Source of the DNA: Shinisaurus crocodilurus | Taxonomy: Eukaryota; Chordata; Lepidosauria; Squamata; Shinisauridae | DNA: 64,000 nt | Direction of reading: 5' to 3' | NCBI GenBank assembly: GCA_021292165.1 | Contig: CM037879.1 | Span: 158,999,278-159,063,277 of the forward strand | Shown: positions 34,790 through 46,616 of the stretch, piece by piece | Position numbering within the stretch: the first letter of the stretch is position 1 | Layout of the letters: each line of letters starts with the position of its first letter | Notes under the pieces: generated by a model | Database searches by the model: none | What the model was told of the DNA's origin: nothing | Seen by the model: the letters and a program-made list of their open reading frames with translations, nothing else | Made by a program: the position numbers and the translations under genes

Positions 34790-36247
34790 CAAGCCCCCCC
34801 CCCCCCGGCTAGAATGACTGTGAGCAGAATTGAGGTGGGCATAGGAGCAGAGCGCCTGGCTTGATTCTGGTCCCACCCCGCCCCTGGCCTCCCTACCAGT
34901 CTCCTTCCCCCAAGGCAAAAACAACTCCTTTAGCATGGGGGGAAAGGAAGGAAAGATGAGGCGGGAAATGCTCCTATCAATGTACAGAACCCTTCTGGAG
35001 ACCTGGGACTAAGAATGGTTATGTACATATAAAAATCAGTGCTGCTGAAAGCCCAAGATCTCACTGCTCAGAAAGACTCGTCCTACTGCTTACTGCAGTG
35101 CCAACAAACAAACAAACAAACAAACAAACAGAGAGATAAACAATGGTGGCAGCTGATCTCAGGCCAGAAGCTCATGTCTCCAATTATCCCCCCTAGCAGT
35201 ATTCATTGACTGAATGTACTCTGCTTAGGGCCAAAACAGACATAAATGTGTGTCTAGCAGCTCTGTCTTTTTTTCCATTTGGGGCACAGTCCCCCCACCA
35301 AAATCTGGACTGCAACCCTAGCATGGGGAGTGGGGGGGGACTTTTAAGATCCGGATCAGTCCCCCTGCACCTACTCTAGAGCAACAATTAAAAGCCGCTA
35401 GACACACATTTAAAGTAATATTTGTTTTGAACATGTGGTAGGTACAAGCATGAAGCCTTTTATGGTGCCTCTTCTGCGTTGCCCTCACTAAGCCCTCCGG
35501 GAGTCTGTTATCTGGTTTTTCACATGTACCATGATCTTATTTTTCCAAATTGAAAAAGGAAGCACTGCATCATTTCTTACATAGATATAAGATAACTTAT
35601 GGGGTCCAATTTGCACCCCTAAACAAGTTGTATTTGAAGCAGGTGGTCCTGTTGCTCTACCCTGAAAATGTAATTGTCCACAGTGTTTGAACAGTATTTG
35701 AACAGTTCCGTAACCCAAACCCTCACAAAACCCATGTCTGAATACTGTCCACAGTATTTGAACAGGTCAATAGGCAAACAGAGCTCATCTTCTCCAGATC
35801 CCAAGCATCTGGAGACCTTTCTCCTTCAAGCTCCGCAACCTGGGTGGTCTACAGTAGATGTTCCTTTCTGTAAGTGTACATGGAATAAATAAAGGAGGGA
35901 GAGAACATTTCAGCACCTTAGTTTTCACTGTTCAATGACAGGTTGTTGGCAGCAGCATCTTTGCTTGAGGAATAACAGCCCCCCTCCTCTTCTCATCCCC
36001 ATTCATTTCAGCCATAGATTTTGTATAAACACTGAAGTTATTGCCGCAGTTTCACCAGGAAGCCAAGATATTTAAAAGCTCCTAGAACAGAACATTTAGA
36101 AGAACTTCTCATTGCTCACAGACACAGGAATGAAGAGGCAAGTCTTGAGTTCGTGGATAAAAACAGGGGCCACTGGCACTGCCTTTTTCATTGTCAAAAG
36201 GACCTGCAGTGAGCTAAATCTTTGTCTCACCCCTCACCCTGACTTTA
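34790..36247. other. No gene recognised; (ACAA)n and a small repeat
   Basis: Contains (ACAA)n at 35106-35131 and three variants of ccacagt(a/g)tttgaacag between 35675 and 35770. Otherwise unassigned. Confidence 0.5.
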
Positions 36248-36729
36248 GACCTGGTTCACACGCCTAATATTAACCCATGGTTTATTTAACCGATGGGTTG
36301 TTGAATTCTGGGCTGTTGTGATGTGCAAACCTAGCTGTGCTAACAGACCATGGTTTATTAACTACAAACAACCCAGGAAGAGAACCCATGTTTTCTTATT
36401 GAGTTGTGAATTCTGGGTTGTTTAACCCATGAGTTGTTGTTATGTGGGGTTCTTCTTGGGTTGTTTCACCAGGCTACAGAGGGCAAAAGTGGTAAAAAAA
36501 TAAACCCCAACAACTTCCACTCTACATGCCAGTACTACAATGCCACAAAGGCATTTGAGATAGAGGGACGGAGTGGGTGAAGGAGGAGGAAAACAAACAA
36601 CCCAGGGACTGAGAAAACAAACCACAGTTTGTTCCTTCATCTGTGAGATAAACCCTGAGTAGGGCAACAAACCATGGATTATCCATGGGTTAAATAAACC
36701 ATGGATTAGCGTTATGTGCGAACCAGGTC
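36248..36729. mobile_element. 482-bp inverted-end MITE (gacctggttc)
   Basis: gacctggttcacacgcctaa at the left is mirrored by gcgttatgtgcgaaccaggtc at the right, followed by aacccatggttt / aaaccatgg. gggttg and caaccc motifs recur inside. No TSD found, so the class is open. Confidence 0.65.
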
Positions 36730-37107
36730 AATGAGAAAGCAGTGACTCAGTCTCAGCCTTCCTTATTCTCATATCTGGGCAACCTCACCCTGGTTCAGAG
36801 CCCCAAAGCAGTTGCCAGTTCAGGTCTGGGGTACTCACTGCTCACACAGTGGCTGAGGGAGGCCTGTCTTTTATTGCATGTTCAGGAATAGGCCAGACAT
36901 CAGCAACTGCTCATGTATGCTGAAAAAATAGTGTTCCTGATGAGCCCCGGCAGAGCTTGGCCTCGAGTCAGAGTGGGACTAAAACTGTGTTTTTGACTTG
37001 ACAAGTCTCACTCCTCCAAGTTTCTACAGTGCAAACTGGCTTACCTTCTAGCATTGCCCTTGACGAGGGGAGGGAGCTAGTAAATTCGAAAATGCTCCAC
37101 TTGAAAC

Positions 37108-37141
<34 letters not shown>

Positions 37142-38439
37142 TGCGAGAGTGCATGCATTGGGTATGTCGTTATTCAGACCAGGAACTTAAATACCGTAAT
37201 ATTAAAATGCACTGTAAAGCAAGTTTCCGCAGCAGCCACATGGCTCTGGTGGATCTGGAAGTGAGAGAATTGATCACTGTAGCTTAGCTGTTGGACCAAA
37301 AGGGATCTGTGCAATTAGACAAATTCTTGCCTCTCCCAGACATGGGGAGGGGCCTTATTACTAGAAGAGGGCTTCCTCTCTCACTGTTTATCCTATCCTG
37401 CCAGGCCAGCTACTGATTTAAGCAACCAACAGGCATGGGTCAACTCACAGGAGGATTCCTCTAGCAATACAGTAAGGCTAGATGCTTCATAAGGCAATAC
37501 AAGGGCAGGACAACATGGGGCATCTTTGCTGGTCCCAGGTGCTCTGTCTGGATTTGGGCCTGAAAGACCAAGGGAAAGTGTGGGTGCATGGAGGGTCAAT
37601 TGTAAGCAAGCACAATTTGTGACATTGCACAACATCATCACTGATTACCGGGCACATCAGTTAAGGTATCAGCCTTAGCTTCCCATTTCCTGGCTTTGTG
37701 AAGCTTGAGCCAACATGAGATAGCCTGAACTCTGGTCTTAAACCAGCAGGTGTTTTTTTAAAATCATTGAGAGTGAATGTCATTGAAAAGAAAGTTAAAT
37801 CAGAGATGACAAAATAGACGAGATTGCCAATTTGCTTCAAGTCAGCAGTCTTTTTATTTGCTCGGGGTGTCACTCACTGGGGGGTTCCCGCAGAATTGCC
37901 TTGTTTAGGCAACCTCCAGCTGGTTGCGTAGGGGCAGGTCAGAGCAACCTTATTTGCTCTGTGCTGTGACTCACAGCAGACGTCACTGATGTCCTCTGCA
38001 ACTTTGCAGTCCTAGAATTGGTCAATAATAAACGCCGCTGTTCATTTTCACAACTGGCTGAACCTTACCTGATCTTAGAGAAGGAACTGCTGCTTAAAAC
38101 ACAGTGCACCGTGTAATGCCTGTTTCCAGATGATTCTAGCAGATAGATTCGAAGAACTAAGCCTTGATTCTGCTCCTTGTTCCTATCAAGCCAGGCCAGG
38201 AATCTCCCACATTAGCAGTGCTGGTGTCTTGCTTCTGCTCATTGCATGAGTGATTAAAGATAAACAGCTGTTCTCTCCAGAAAAAAAAACAAACAGCTGA
38301 GTTTCTCAGTATTCATGCATAATAAAGTATGTGAATGCTAGGTTGCAAATAATGCCTGCCTTAGATATCCCCCCCCCCGCCCCACCCTTTCCTGCCCCTC
38401 TAGACTGGAGCTCTTTTACTTTTTTAGTGAAACTAAGAG
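36730..38439. other. No gene recognised; one (GA)n tract
   Basis: (GA)n at about 37108-37142. The frames 37393-37641 and 37661-37873 on minus have no domain. Confidence 0.45.
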
Positions 38440-39355
38440 ATGGAGATTTTAGGCAGGAATGTGGGTAACAATTTGGATATTGGCTAACAATCTAAGGCTC
38501 ACTCCCGACAAGACAGAGATCTTGATAGTCAGTAGACAATCTGATCTGGGATTGGGAGTACAACCTGTTCTGGATGGGGTTGCACTGCCTCAGACAGATC
38601 AGACATGAAGTGTTCCTGGATACAGCTTTGGTACTGGATGCTCAGGTGGTGGCTCTGGTCAGGAGTGCCTTTGCTCAGCTTTGGCTGTTGCACCTGTTGT
38701 ACCCATTCTGGAGAAGATGGATGTGGCCATAGTGATGCATGCCTTAGTCACTTCCTGTTTAGACTACTGCAGTACTCTCTACGTGGGGCTGCCCTTGAAG
38801 AGTGTTTGGAAACCAACTGGTGCAAAATGCTGCAGCCACATTACTTTCTGGTGTGCACTTTGTGGATCATATTACATTAGTCCTACATCAGTTGTACTGG
38901 CTTCCAGTTTTGCTTCTGGGCCCAAATCAAGCTGCTGGTTCTTCCCTATAAACTCTAAATGGTTTAGGGCCAGGATACCTGAAAATCTACCTCCTCCTGT
39001 ATGAACCTAGCCTGTAGCTTACGATCTTCCTCTGAGGCCCTGTTGTACGTCCCACCACTGAAGGTGGTTAGGACGGTGGGAACATGGGGCAGGGCCTTTT
39101 CTGTGGCAGCACCCCAATTGTGGAACTACCTGCCTTGCTTCGCTTTCAGTAGGCAGTAAAGATGTTTTGGTTCTGTTCAGTTTTTTAAATTATTTTTTTA
39201 AGGGTGATAGCTGGTTTTATTCCTTTGGAGGTTTGTAGTGCTATGTTCTTAATGTTTGTTACTGATATAAATAGTTTTTATGTATGTGCTGTACACCGCC
39301 TTGAGGGGCTTATGGCCAGAATTATATTTATAAATATATTTATATTTATAAATAT
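38440..39355 (+). mobile_element. L2-type LINE 3' part with ORF2 remnant
   Basis: The run from about 38500 follows L2-clade ORF2: KTEILIVS-like and GLHCLRQIRH-like traces, HALVTSCLDYCSTLYVGLPL (about 38735-38800), a WLPV-like region, then WNYLPCF... and a 3' UTR with ctgtacaccgccttgagggg. Frameshifts divide it (38605-38880 and 38681-39004 are different phases). An inactive remnant. Confidence 0.85.
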
Positions 39356-39499
39356 TTTAATGAATAAAATAAAAACGGGGGAAGGATATTGCAGCAGTGC
39401 ACATCAGTGGCAAGGGGGCTGGGCTAGCCCAGATTGCCCCGTGACCTCCCCCATGGGTTCTTTCAGTGTGTGTGTGTGGGTGCATGTGAACCTCCATAT

Positions 39500-40835
39500 C
39501 AAGGCCACCATCAAGTTGGACATGGTTGGACACCTGCCAAGGGCTCAAACCCCAGCAGGGGCCCACTGACAAGAGCCCCCTGGAGTTGCTCCTCCTCTTC
39601 ACCATGGCAACCTGCTTGTTCAACTGCCTGTCACTCTGGCCCAGACAATGGTGGTGGTGTGAAGGAAGAGCAGTAGATGTCACTACCCAGGGATGTTGAA
39701 GAGTCCTTGGTCCTGAGTCCCGAGTCGAGTCCCGAGTCTTTGGGCCCGAGTCCCAAGTCGAGTCTCGAGTCCAAGGTCCAAAAATGTGACTCGAGTCCCG
39801 AGTCACTCCCAAAGCGGAGGCCCATGGAGGGAGCGGGAGGGTCTCCGCGAGAGGAAGAAGAGCTGCCCTTCCTCCCGCGGAGACCCTCCTGCTCCCTCCA
39901 TGGGCCGTCGCCGCCGCCACTCACCGTCCTTCCCTCGTCCCTGCTCCTGCCGCTGCCGCCGCCCTCACCTCCACCGCCGCCACCGTCGCATGCTGCCGCC
40001 CTCACCTCACCTCCGCCGCCACCACTGTCGCACGCTGCCGCCGCCGCCGACCTCACCTCTGCCACCGCCGCCGACCTCACCTCCGCCGCCGCCACCATCG
40101 CACGCCACCACCGTTGCATGCCGCCGCCGCCGACCTCACCTCCGCCGCCGACGACCTCACCTCTGCCGTCGCTGACCTCGCCGCCGCCACCGCACGCTGT
40201 CGTTGCACACAGCACACCGCGTCACGCTGCCGTCGCCGTCGCTCTGTTTTTGGCGGGGTTGCCGTGGTTCCTCCCGCCAAAAACAGAGCGCCGGCGGCGT
40301 GCCGCGGCGTGCTGTGTGCGACGGCGGCGTGCTGCGGTGGCGACAGAGGTGAAGTCGGCGGCAGGCGGTGGTGGCGTGCGACGGTGGTGGTGGCAGAGGT
40401 GAGGGTGGCGGCGGCGGCATGCGACGGTGGCGGCGGCGGCATGCGACGGTGGCGGCGGCGGCATGCGACGGTGTGGCGGCGGTGGTGAGGTCGGCGGCGG
40501 CGTGCGACGGTGGCGGAGGTGAGGGCGGTGGCGGAGTCCTTGGGCTTGAGTCCTGAGTCGAGTCTCGAGTCCCATAAAAATTATTGGGACTCGAGTCTGA
40601 CTCGAGTCAGAGGGGGGATTCAGTCCGACTCACAAGTCGAGTCCCCGAGTCTGAGTCCCCATCCCTGTCACTACCTACTTGCTCACTGGCTCTCTGGGTG
40701 TCAAGCAACAAGTCGTAGCATGAGAGAGAGGCTGTCGAGGAGCAATAGCAGCTGCTGACAATGACAGTGAGAAGACTGAGGGGACATTGAGGGTGTCTTG
40801 CCCACGGGCCTTCAAAAACCTGGAGCCAGCACGGC
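39500..40835 (+). repeat. Unnamed MITE-like repeat X, copy 3, split by a hAT insertion
   Basis: 39500-39687 and 40676-40835 together match the uninterrupted copy at 24800-25075, joined at gcagtagatgtcactacc. The 980-bp insert and one 8-bp repeat account for the break. Confidence 0.7.
39688..40667. mobile_element. 980-bp GC-rich foldback hAT-type element
   Basis: Ends cagggatg / catccctg with a perfect 8-bp TSD tcactacc (39680-39687, 40668-40675). The outer 100 bp carry many cgagtc / gactcgagtc units; the inner part has gccgccgcc on the left answered by ggcggcggc on the right. A strong central hairpin pairs 40241-40257 with 40273-40289. The long frames on both strands are composition artefacts. 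Confidence 0.9.
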
Positions 40836-41429
40836 TCCCTATCACACACAGCCAATCAAGGTATTGTTGGGTATCCATCAATCAACAAGCATTGAAGATG
40901 CACAACAAGCAGGCAGGGGAGATCCTTTGTGGGTTCAAGCCTGTGATTCCTGACTGAAGAGTTCTACCGTGCACCGCGTCTGACCCTTGCTGTTCACATA
41001 CTTTGGGCTTCACTTATACTGGGTACATGGCTGACTGGAGGACAGTGAGGCTGAAGTGATCTGTATGCTTCCTGCTGTCTATGTGGAATACTCTCCATGG
41101 AGGAAAACCAACTTGACTTTTCCCAGGGTTTGTCCTTTCCACACTTTGGGTTGTGCATTACAGTACTCAGCTAGCAACACAGGCAGCTGCTATGGAGACA
41201 TACCCAGAGAATCACTCCAAGTATATAAACACTACGGGCTTGACCTAGTTTAATGCATTTCCTCTTCTCAGGGAAGGCTGGGTATTGTAGTTCTATAAGG
41301 AGTACAGGGATCTCAAAGGCCTCCTTCTTACATTATGCCTCAAACCACAGAGGACTACAATTTGTCTGCCAGCATTGCCCCAGTTTCCTGGAGGCCAGGT
41401 AAGGAGTTACGCTATCACATCTTCTGTGC
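40836..41429. other. No gene recognised
   Basis: No repeat or coding signal assigned. Confidence 0.4.
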
Positions 41430-41437
41430 CCCTAGAA

Positions 41438-42358
41438 CAGTGATGGCGAACCTTTTTGAGACCGAGTGCCCAAACTGCAACACAAAACCAACTTATTTAT
41501 TTCAAAGTGCCAACACTGCAATTAAACCTGAATACCGAGGTTTTAGTTTTAGAAAAACAACTCATACAGTTGTCCGAACTAATTAACATCTTTTGTCTTT
41601 AAAGAAAAACACAATAACAGAGCTTTCAATGATACAAACAGTTTTTTTGTTGGGGAAAAAATCAACTCAAAAAATTATTATAGTACTACATTGTACACAT
41701 AGCCTGAAGGGAATTTATACAAACTTTTTAAATAATTAAGCACATGTATTTTTGGATAAGGGATTCTCAACTTGTAATATGATTATATGCCAGGCTGAAA
41801 TTGTATGGGGCAAGCTTTACCCCAGGTCCTTTCCCTGCTTCTACAGGTGTCAGATTAGTAAAAGTAAAAGTCAACCTGTACTAGGATGAGCAAGATAAAC
41901 AAGAAAACTAAACGTGCTTAACACATTTTAAACACTTTATGTCTTGGACTGCAAACACTGCATTAGGTAAAAGTTTGCATTGGGCATGCTTTTGCACAAT
42001 TAATGTGATTTTTGCTATTGCATGCATGCTGATAATTTGTCAAACCTTGGCTCATACTCCGTTAGTTTGAGAGCAACACATGCAGCACTCAGGTCAACTG
42101 TTAGGGCTTTACATCCAAGCCATGCTCTGTGCATCATTCTTCAAAATCTTTTAAATGTGATAACAACGTAGAAAAGAATTCTGTAACAGGAATTCTAGAA
42201 TAAAATCATTCTGTTCCACACTGTGAGAAAGAACAAAATCATTAGTGTTTTGCAGAAGGGAACAGTCTTTTTGCGATCTGGTGACCAATGGCTCAAGTGC
42301 CACAGAGAGGTCCCTGCATACCAGCTGTGGCACCCGTGCCATAGGTTCGCCATCACTG
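41438..42358. mobile_element. 921-bp non-autonomous hAT-type element
   Basis: Ends cagtgatggcgaacctt and aggttcgccatcactg with a perfect 8-bp TSD ccctagaa (41430-41437, 42359-42366). The interior is AT-rich and shows no transposase; the two short frames lack motifs. Confidence 0.93.
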
Positions 42359-42744
42359 CCCTAGAATAACATTAGAAGCCATGATGACAGTTAACAGACA
42401 CTGGTAAGTTGGTAGAAAACAATAGGGCCTCAACAGGCTTACATTTCCTACCATCATTAAGGCATGTGATAGGACCAGAACTGGAGATTTTATTATATTA
42501 AGCACTATATAAGTATTATTATTTACAGTGCTCCATAGCCCAGTGTTCTCCAACCTTGGGTCCCCAGATGTTTTTGGCCTACAACTCCCAGCTTTTAGAA
42601 CTACGGCCCCTACAATGGTATATATAGTGGAGCCACAGCTCACGGGGACGCAGTGCCAGCACTTTTTTTTATTAGCATGGACGCTGACCTCTTCTGCCAT
42701 CCTCCCCTCAGAATTCCCTGTCACCCTCTGAGTTTAGTTATCTG

Positions 42745-42890
42745 CAGGGCTTTTTTTCTGGTGGAACTCACCGGAACTGAGTTCCAGCACCTTTTCTTCT
42801 ATTAATTGCATTACAATTTAATCGCCATCTACTCCCGAGGAAATGTAATCCAAGAGTTCCGGTACCTTTTTCTCCAGAAAAAAAGCACTG
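42745..42890. mobile_element. 146-bp hAT-type MITE
   Basis: Ends cagggctttttttctgg and ccagaaaaaaagcactg with a perfect 8-bp TSD gttatctg (42737-42744, 42891-42898). gaactgagttcc is a palindrome inside. Confidence 0.92.
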
Positions 42891-42898
42891 GTTATCTG

Positions 42899-44059
42899 CA
42901 ATCCTCACAGTAGCTGGCAAGAAATGAATTTGCCCAACAACAATATATTGTTCCTTGTTGTAATGTAAAGTATTTTGGGGTGGCTTGATCTTGAATGGGC
43001 CATTAAGGGCCAGTAGCTTTACAAAAGACCTGCTCCTATCAGAGGAGAACTCCTAGAACTGCTTTGCTGATATGGATCAACACAGCTGCCTGCAGTTTTG
43101 GACTCTCCTTTGGGGCACAGCTATGGGGGGACTGTCATGATGAGCACCTGCTCACCAAAATTTACCACTACACCACTGGGCCACTATGTTGTCCTTGACC
43201 CATTGACACCAATGGAACGTTAGATGAAAATAACTTTAGTTCCACAGTGTTTAATGGTTAGTTATGACTTAATGTAACTGGATTTGGACCTAAACCATTA
43301 ATTATAACTACAATGTTAATTATACACACACGACAGAATGGACTTCATCTGCAAGCACGATCTATACAAAATACAAAGAATTGTTCATATATATATATAT
43401 ATATATATATATGGGGGAGGGGGAGAGTGATACAGACACACACACACAGAGCATAGTATTTATTCTATGGAACACAGGCCTGCCTTGAACATTAATGAAG
43501 GAGAAATAGGGGAGAAGTTTTAAAAGTAAATAAATCTGCTTTCCCGATTGCTTTATCAAATTCAATTTTATTAGACTGAATCTTCTGGGAAGGGTCTATT
43601 TTAATAATGCATAAAAGAACTGTCTAGTAGTTGACTCTTGGCATTTGCTTGATACTTAATGTAATCTGTAATTACTCTAGTAGTTTCAGTGTTGGCTAGC
43701 ATGTTAAGGTCATTGGCAAGCTATACTATGTAGTACTTGGTGTACAAGAACATCCTTACATTGATTGATGTCTACGCTCTATGGAAGTGTTTTAATTTTG
43801 TCCTTGAAGCATGTCTTAAGAAATGCTGTCAACATGTATCCTTTCCTATCAAGCATTACATTGTACTTCGAAATCCGGAGGCAGATTAAGTGCTGTGTCT
43901 TGCTAGCACTGGTAGCACATGTCATTCGAATCAGGTCCTTAACCAAATGTTCCTACCAATTAGTAAGTAGAAACATTATGGGTTTAATAGACAGTTCCCA
44001 CACTGTCTTTTAAAGAAGGGGAGGGGAGAAGGGGGAACAACCTATCTTTAAAACACTAA
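42899..44059. other. No gene recognised; one (AT)n tract
   Basis: (AT)n at 43387-43412, then a short ac run. The frame 43765-44013 has no domain. Confidence 0.45.
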
Positions 44060-44152
44060 CAGCACAAATCCATATATATCTACTCAGAAGTAAGTCCCAT
44101 TGAGTTCAATAATGCTTACTCCCAGGTAAGTATGTATAGGATTGCAATCTCA
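44060..44152. repeat. Short palindromic repeat, well-preserved copy
   Basis: tctactcagaagtaagtccc ... gcttactcccaggtaagtat ... ataggattgcaatc. Confidence 0.6.
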
Positions 44153-44579
44153 ACTGGCTATTTGATTATAAGTAGTGATTCTCTTATTTACAAGTCAAAC
44201 ATATCACTTAAAAATTTATCTCCCAGTTAAGAGAGAAGCAGTCAAGAAGCATGCCCACAGTAGCATAGGGCAGTATCCAGTACCGCTGCTGTGTTTTCGC
44301 CCATTCCATTGCACCAGCATGACCCACCTGCTAGCGCAACAGGGAATTAGCACTGTCTAAAGCAAGCCCAGAAATGAGTGGAAACGCTAGTTTCTAGATC
44401 AGGACCAAAGCTCCCTTCTTCAAGCTCTGCTGATAATGATCTGCCCTGTCCAGAAACTAGCTTTTATGCTCATTTCTGGATGTTTAAAAAACCACTAGCT
44501 CCCAGTTGTGCTAATAGTGGCTCCCACTGGTGCATGGGCAACATAGCATACTACCCATTGAGATGCATACAATGGATCT

Positions 44580-44682
44580 GTCAGGGATGTTTTGACTTGG
44601 ATTCCTGCATTGAGCAGGGGGTTGGACTCGATGGCCTTATAGGCCCCTTCCAACTCTACTTTTCTATGATTCTATGATCCTG
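44580..44682 (+). mobile_element. CR1 LINE 3' terminal fragment
   Basis: attcctgcattgagcagggg, ggttggactcgatggcc and ttctatgattctatgat match the 3' end of the CR1 at 62221 in the opposite orientation. Only about 100 bp remain. Confidence 0.85.
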
Positions 44683-44819
44683 CTCTCTTTTGTTCAGGGA
44701 GGCAACATCAGAATATCACAGAAGTTCCAAAAGGTCAGTGTTATGCTGCAATCTTCAGCATACCTATCTGTCAATAGGCCCCATTGAATGCAGAGCTTCC
44801 ACTTAAACATCTGTAAGAC

Positions 44820-45278
44820 TGAAGGAAACGAAATAGTTAAAATAAAATCTTACAAGAGATTCTAGCCAAGCATGTAGACAGATTGCCAGGGTAATGACTG
44901 TGGCAATGACTGACAATGGCCGACAATGGCTATGTTGATTCAAAAGGGTTGAGGTGTTTTGCTGTCTCACCCTGCCTACGTGACCAAGATCAGATAATAC
45001 CTACCAGCTGCTTGATTGTAAGATCATCCTCCTGTCTCCTTGTAAAGAAATCCCCCTCCCCTAAAGCAGCCCCCTTTTGTCTTGACCTTGCTAACCAATG
45101 TAAAGAACTGTTGCCAAATGACCAGACTTATGTATGCTATAAAAGTGGTTGTAAAAGCCCCGCCCGGGGTTCTGCTTTGCGACACAGTCCGCAGGACCTA
45201 TTGTGCACAATAAACCTTTTTCCAATAACCCGAGTTGGTCCTCGTTGTCCTTGTCTGAGGTAAAAGGTGACCACTTCA
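44820..45278 (+). repeat. 5' LTR
   Basis: Starts TGAAGG and ends CTTCA. Visible signals are ccaat at 45095-45099, a TATA box (tataaaa, 45138-45144) and the polyadenylation signal aataaa at 45209-45214, giving a U3-R-U5 order with R near 45168-45230. The 115-codon frame inside (44916-45263) also occurs in the 3' LTR because the repeats are identical; it has no known domain. Confidence 0.95.
45138..45144 (+). promoter_or_regulatory. LTR TATA box
   Basis: tataaaa, 39 bp downstream of ccaat and about 65 bp upstream of aataaa; the same set is at 51592-51598 in the 3' LTR. Confidence 0.75.
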
Positions 45279-45280
45279 TC

Positions 45281-45299
45281 TGGCGAACCACGAAGGGAC
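45281..45299 (+). other. Primer-binding site, tRNA-Arg-like
   Basis: tggcgaaccacgaagggac begins two bases after the LTR. It is complementary to the 3' end of vertebrate tRNA-Arg (ending ...ccttcgtggtcgcca) except for one extra A. The tRNA would prime minus-strand DNA synthesis. Confidence 0.75.
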
Positions 45300-45917
45300 A
45301 GCAAGGAAGCTTTGTAGCTTGCTTGGGGCACAGCCCACCGCTGCCCCCTAAGGAGAGGCCTTGCGGAGCTCCCAGCGCGCATCACAGCACTTGGCTGTGA
45401 GGGAATCCGAACAGGGGGCCTGACGGAGCAGCGGTCGGACGGTGACTCCAAGAACCAACAAAACTCGGTGCGGAACTAGGACCAAGGGGGCCGGACCGGC
45501 GGAACAGGCGAGTATACTCTAGGGTTCCTACAGGAGAGAATAGGAACAAGGGGAGGAGGATTTGGCCATCCTCCGGGGATTGGACCTACGAGGCAGCTGA
45601 AAAAGGCTGAACTGGTTTTTTTTCCCTTTTGGGTAAAGGAATAAAGGATTGGGCCTACGAGGCAGCTGGAAAAGGCTGAACTGGCCTCCCTTTTGGTAAA
45701 GGAATATAAGAGATCTCGGGAGGGAATGTGTTGGTATGTGTGGTGAAGTGTGAATGCCGCTGCAGTTCCCGTAGGTGACCGTGGAACGTCCGGGGCCACG
45801 GGTCAGGGGAGCGTATGTGTGAAATCCCTTAACGTCTAACAGGAGAGACCCCTTACTCTCCTGTCCATACCCCACCCTTCTGTTTCTGTTCTTGTTGTTG
45901 GTCTTAGAATTAAGAGA

Positions 45918-46219
45918 ATGGGGTGGGAGGGAAGCAGCGTCCCAAGGACACAGCTTCAATACATGGAAAGGAATTTCAAAGCGGGGTTTGGGAGAGACTA
46001 CGGGCGAAAACTTAAACGCCAAATTCTCCAGACCCTGTGCAAGGTAGAGAGTGGCCATCCATGGGAGTGGGGTGGCCAGCACAAACCCACCCCATGGTTA
46101 AAAAGGAGTGCAAGATGGGGGCAGCACACATGATTGCCTGGAAAGAGACCCTGCCCTGGCCCAGAAAAGAGGAACGCGCCAGACCAAAAGAAAGGCAGAA
46201 AAAGAAAAAAAATAAATAA
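45918..46219 (+). pseudogene. gag: gag start (matrix) remnant
   Basis: An ATG followed by Gly (a possible myristoylation site) opens a frame with NFKAGFGRDYG and LQTLCKV; the reading then shifts to another phase near 46045, where WPSMGVGWP appears (frame from 46037). That order is typical of the gammaretroviral matrix domain. The second frame ends in a Lys-rich run at 46219, and no capsid or nucleocapsid follows. About 640 bp of leader separates the start from the primer site, as in gammaretroviruses. The frameshift and missing remainder make it non-functional. Confidence 0.65.
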
Positions 46220-46573
46220 GTGAGTGCAGTTGTCCCTTTAAAGTAAAACCTCTGTCTGCTCGCCCAGTTGCCTAAGAAAGAAAAGCACAGACTAGCTAAT
46301 CACATTCATAATGGATTAGAAGTCAAACACAAGATCTAGGAATGGCAAGAAGTACTGGTACCCAAAGAACCCTGTGTTGTGTTAAAGAAATACAACAACA
46401 ACAAAAATGTTTGTGAGCTTTTTTGCAAAGAGTTCCTGAGCATACGCAAAGTTTTGGTGCCTTTTGGAGTCTCCACCAGTCCTGTGTTTAGTGAAAAGGA
46501 AAAGAGTGTGCTCCTAACCCAAGCACATACTTCCTCAGATCTGAACTAAGAGGTGAGAAGTTCCAAAATGAAA

Positions 46574-46616
<43 letters not shown>

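Noticed and set aside
39357..40575. Frames up to 241 codons on both strands
   Set aside because: Translate ccgccg/ggcggc repeats of the foldback element; mutually overlapping on opposite strands.
44916..45263. A 115-codon frame found twice, identically, at 44916 and 51370
   Set aside because: It lies inside the two LTRs, so it is duplicated with them, and has no recognisable domain; not called as a gene.
45528..46082. 184-codon minus frame inside the provirus
   Set aside because: It runs antisense to the gag leader and matrix trace and has no recognisable domain.
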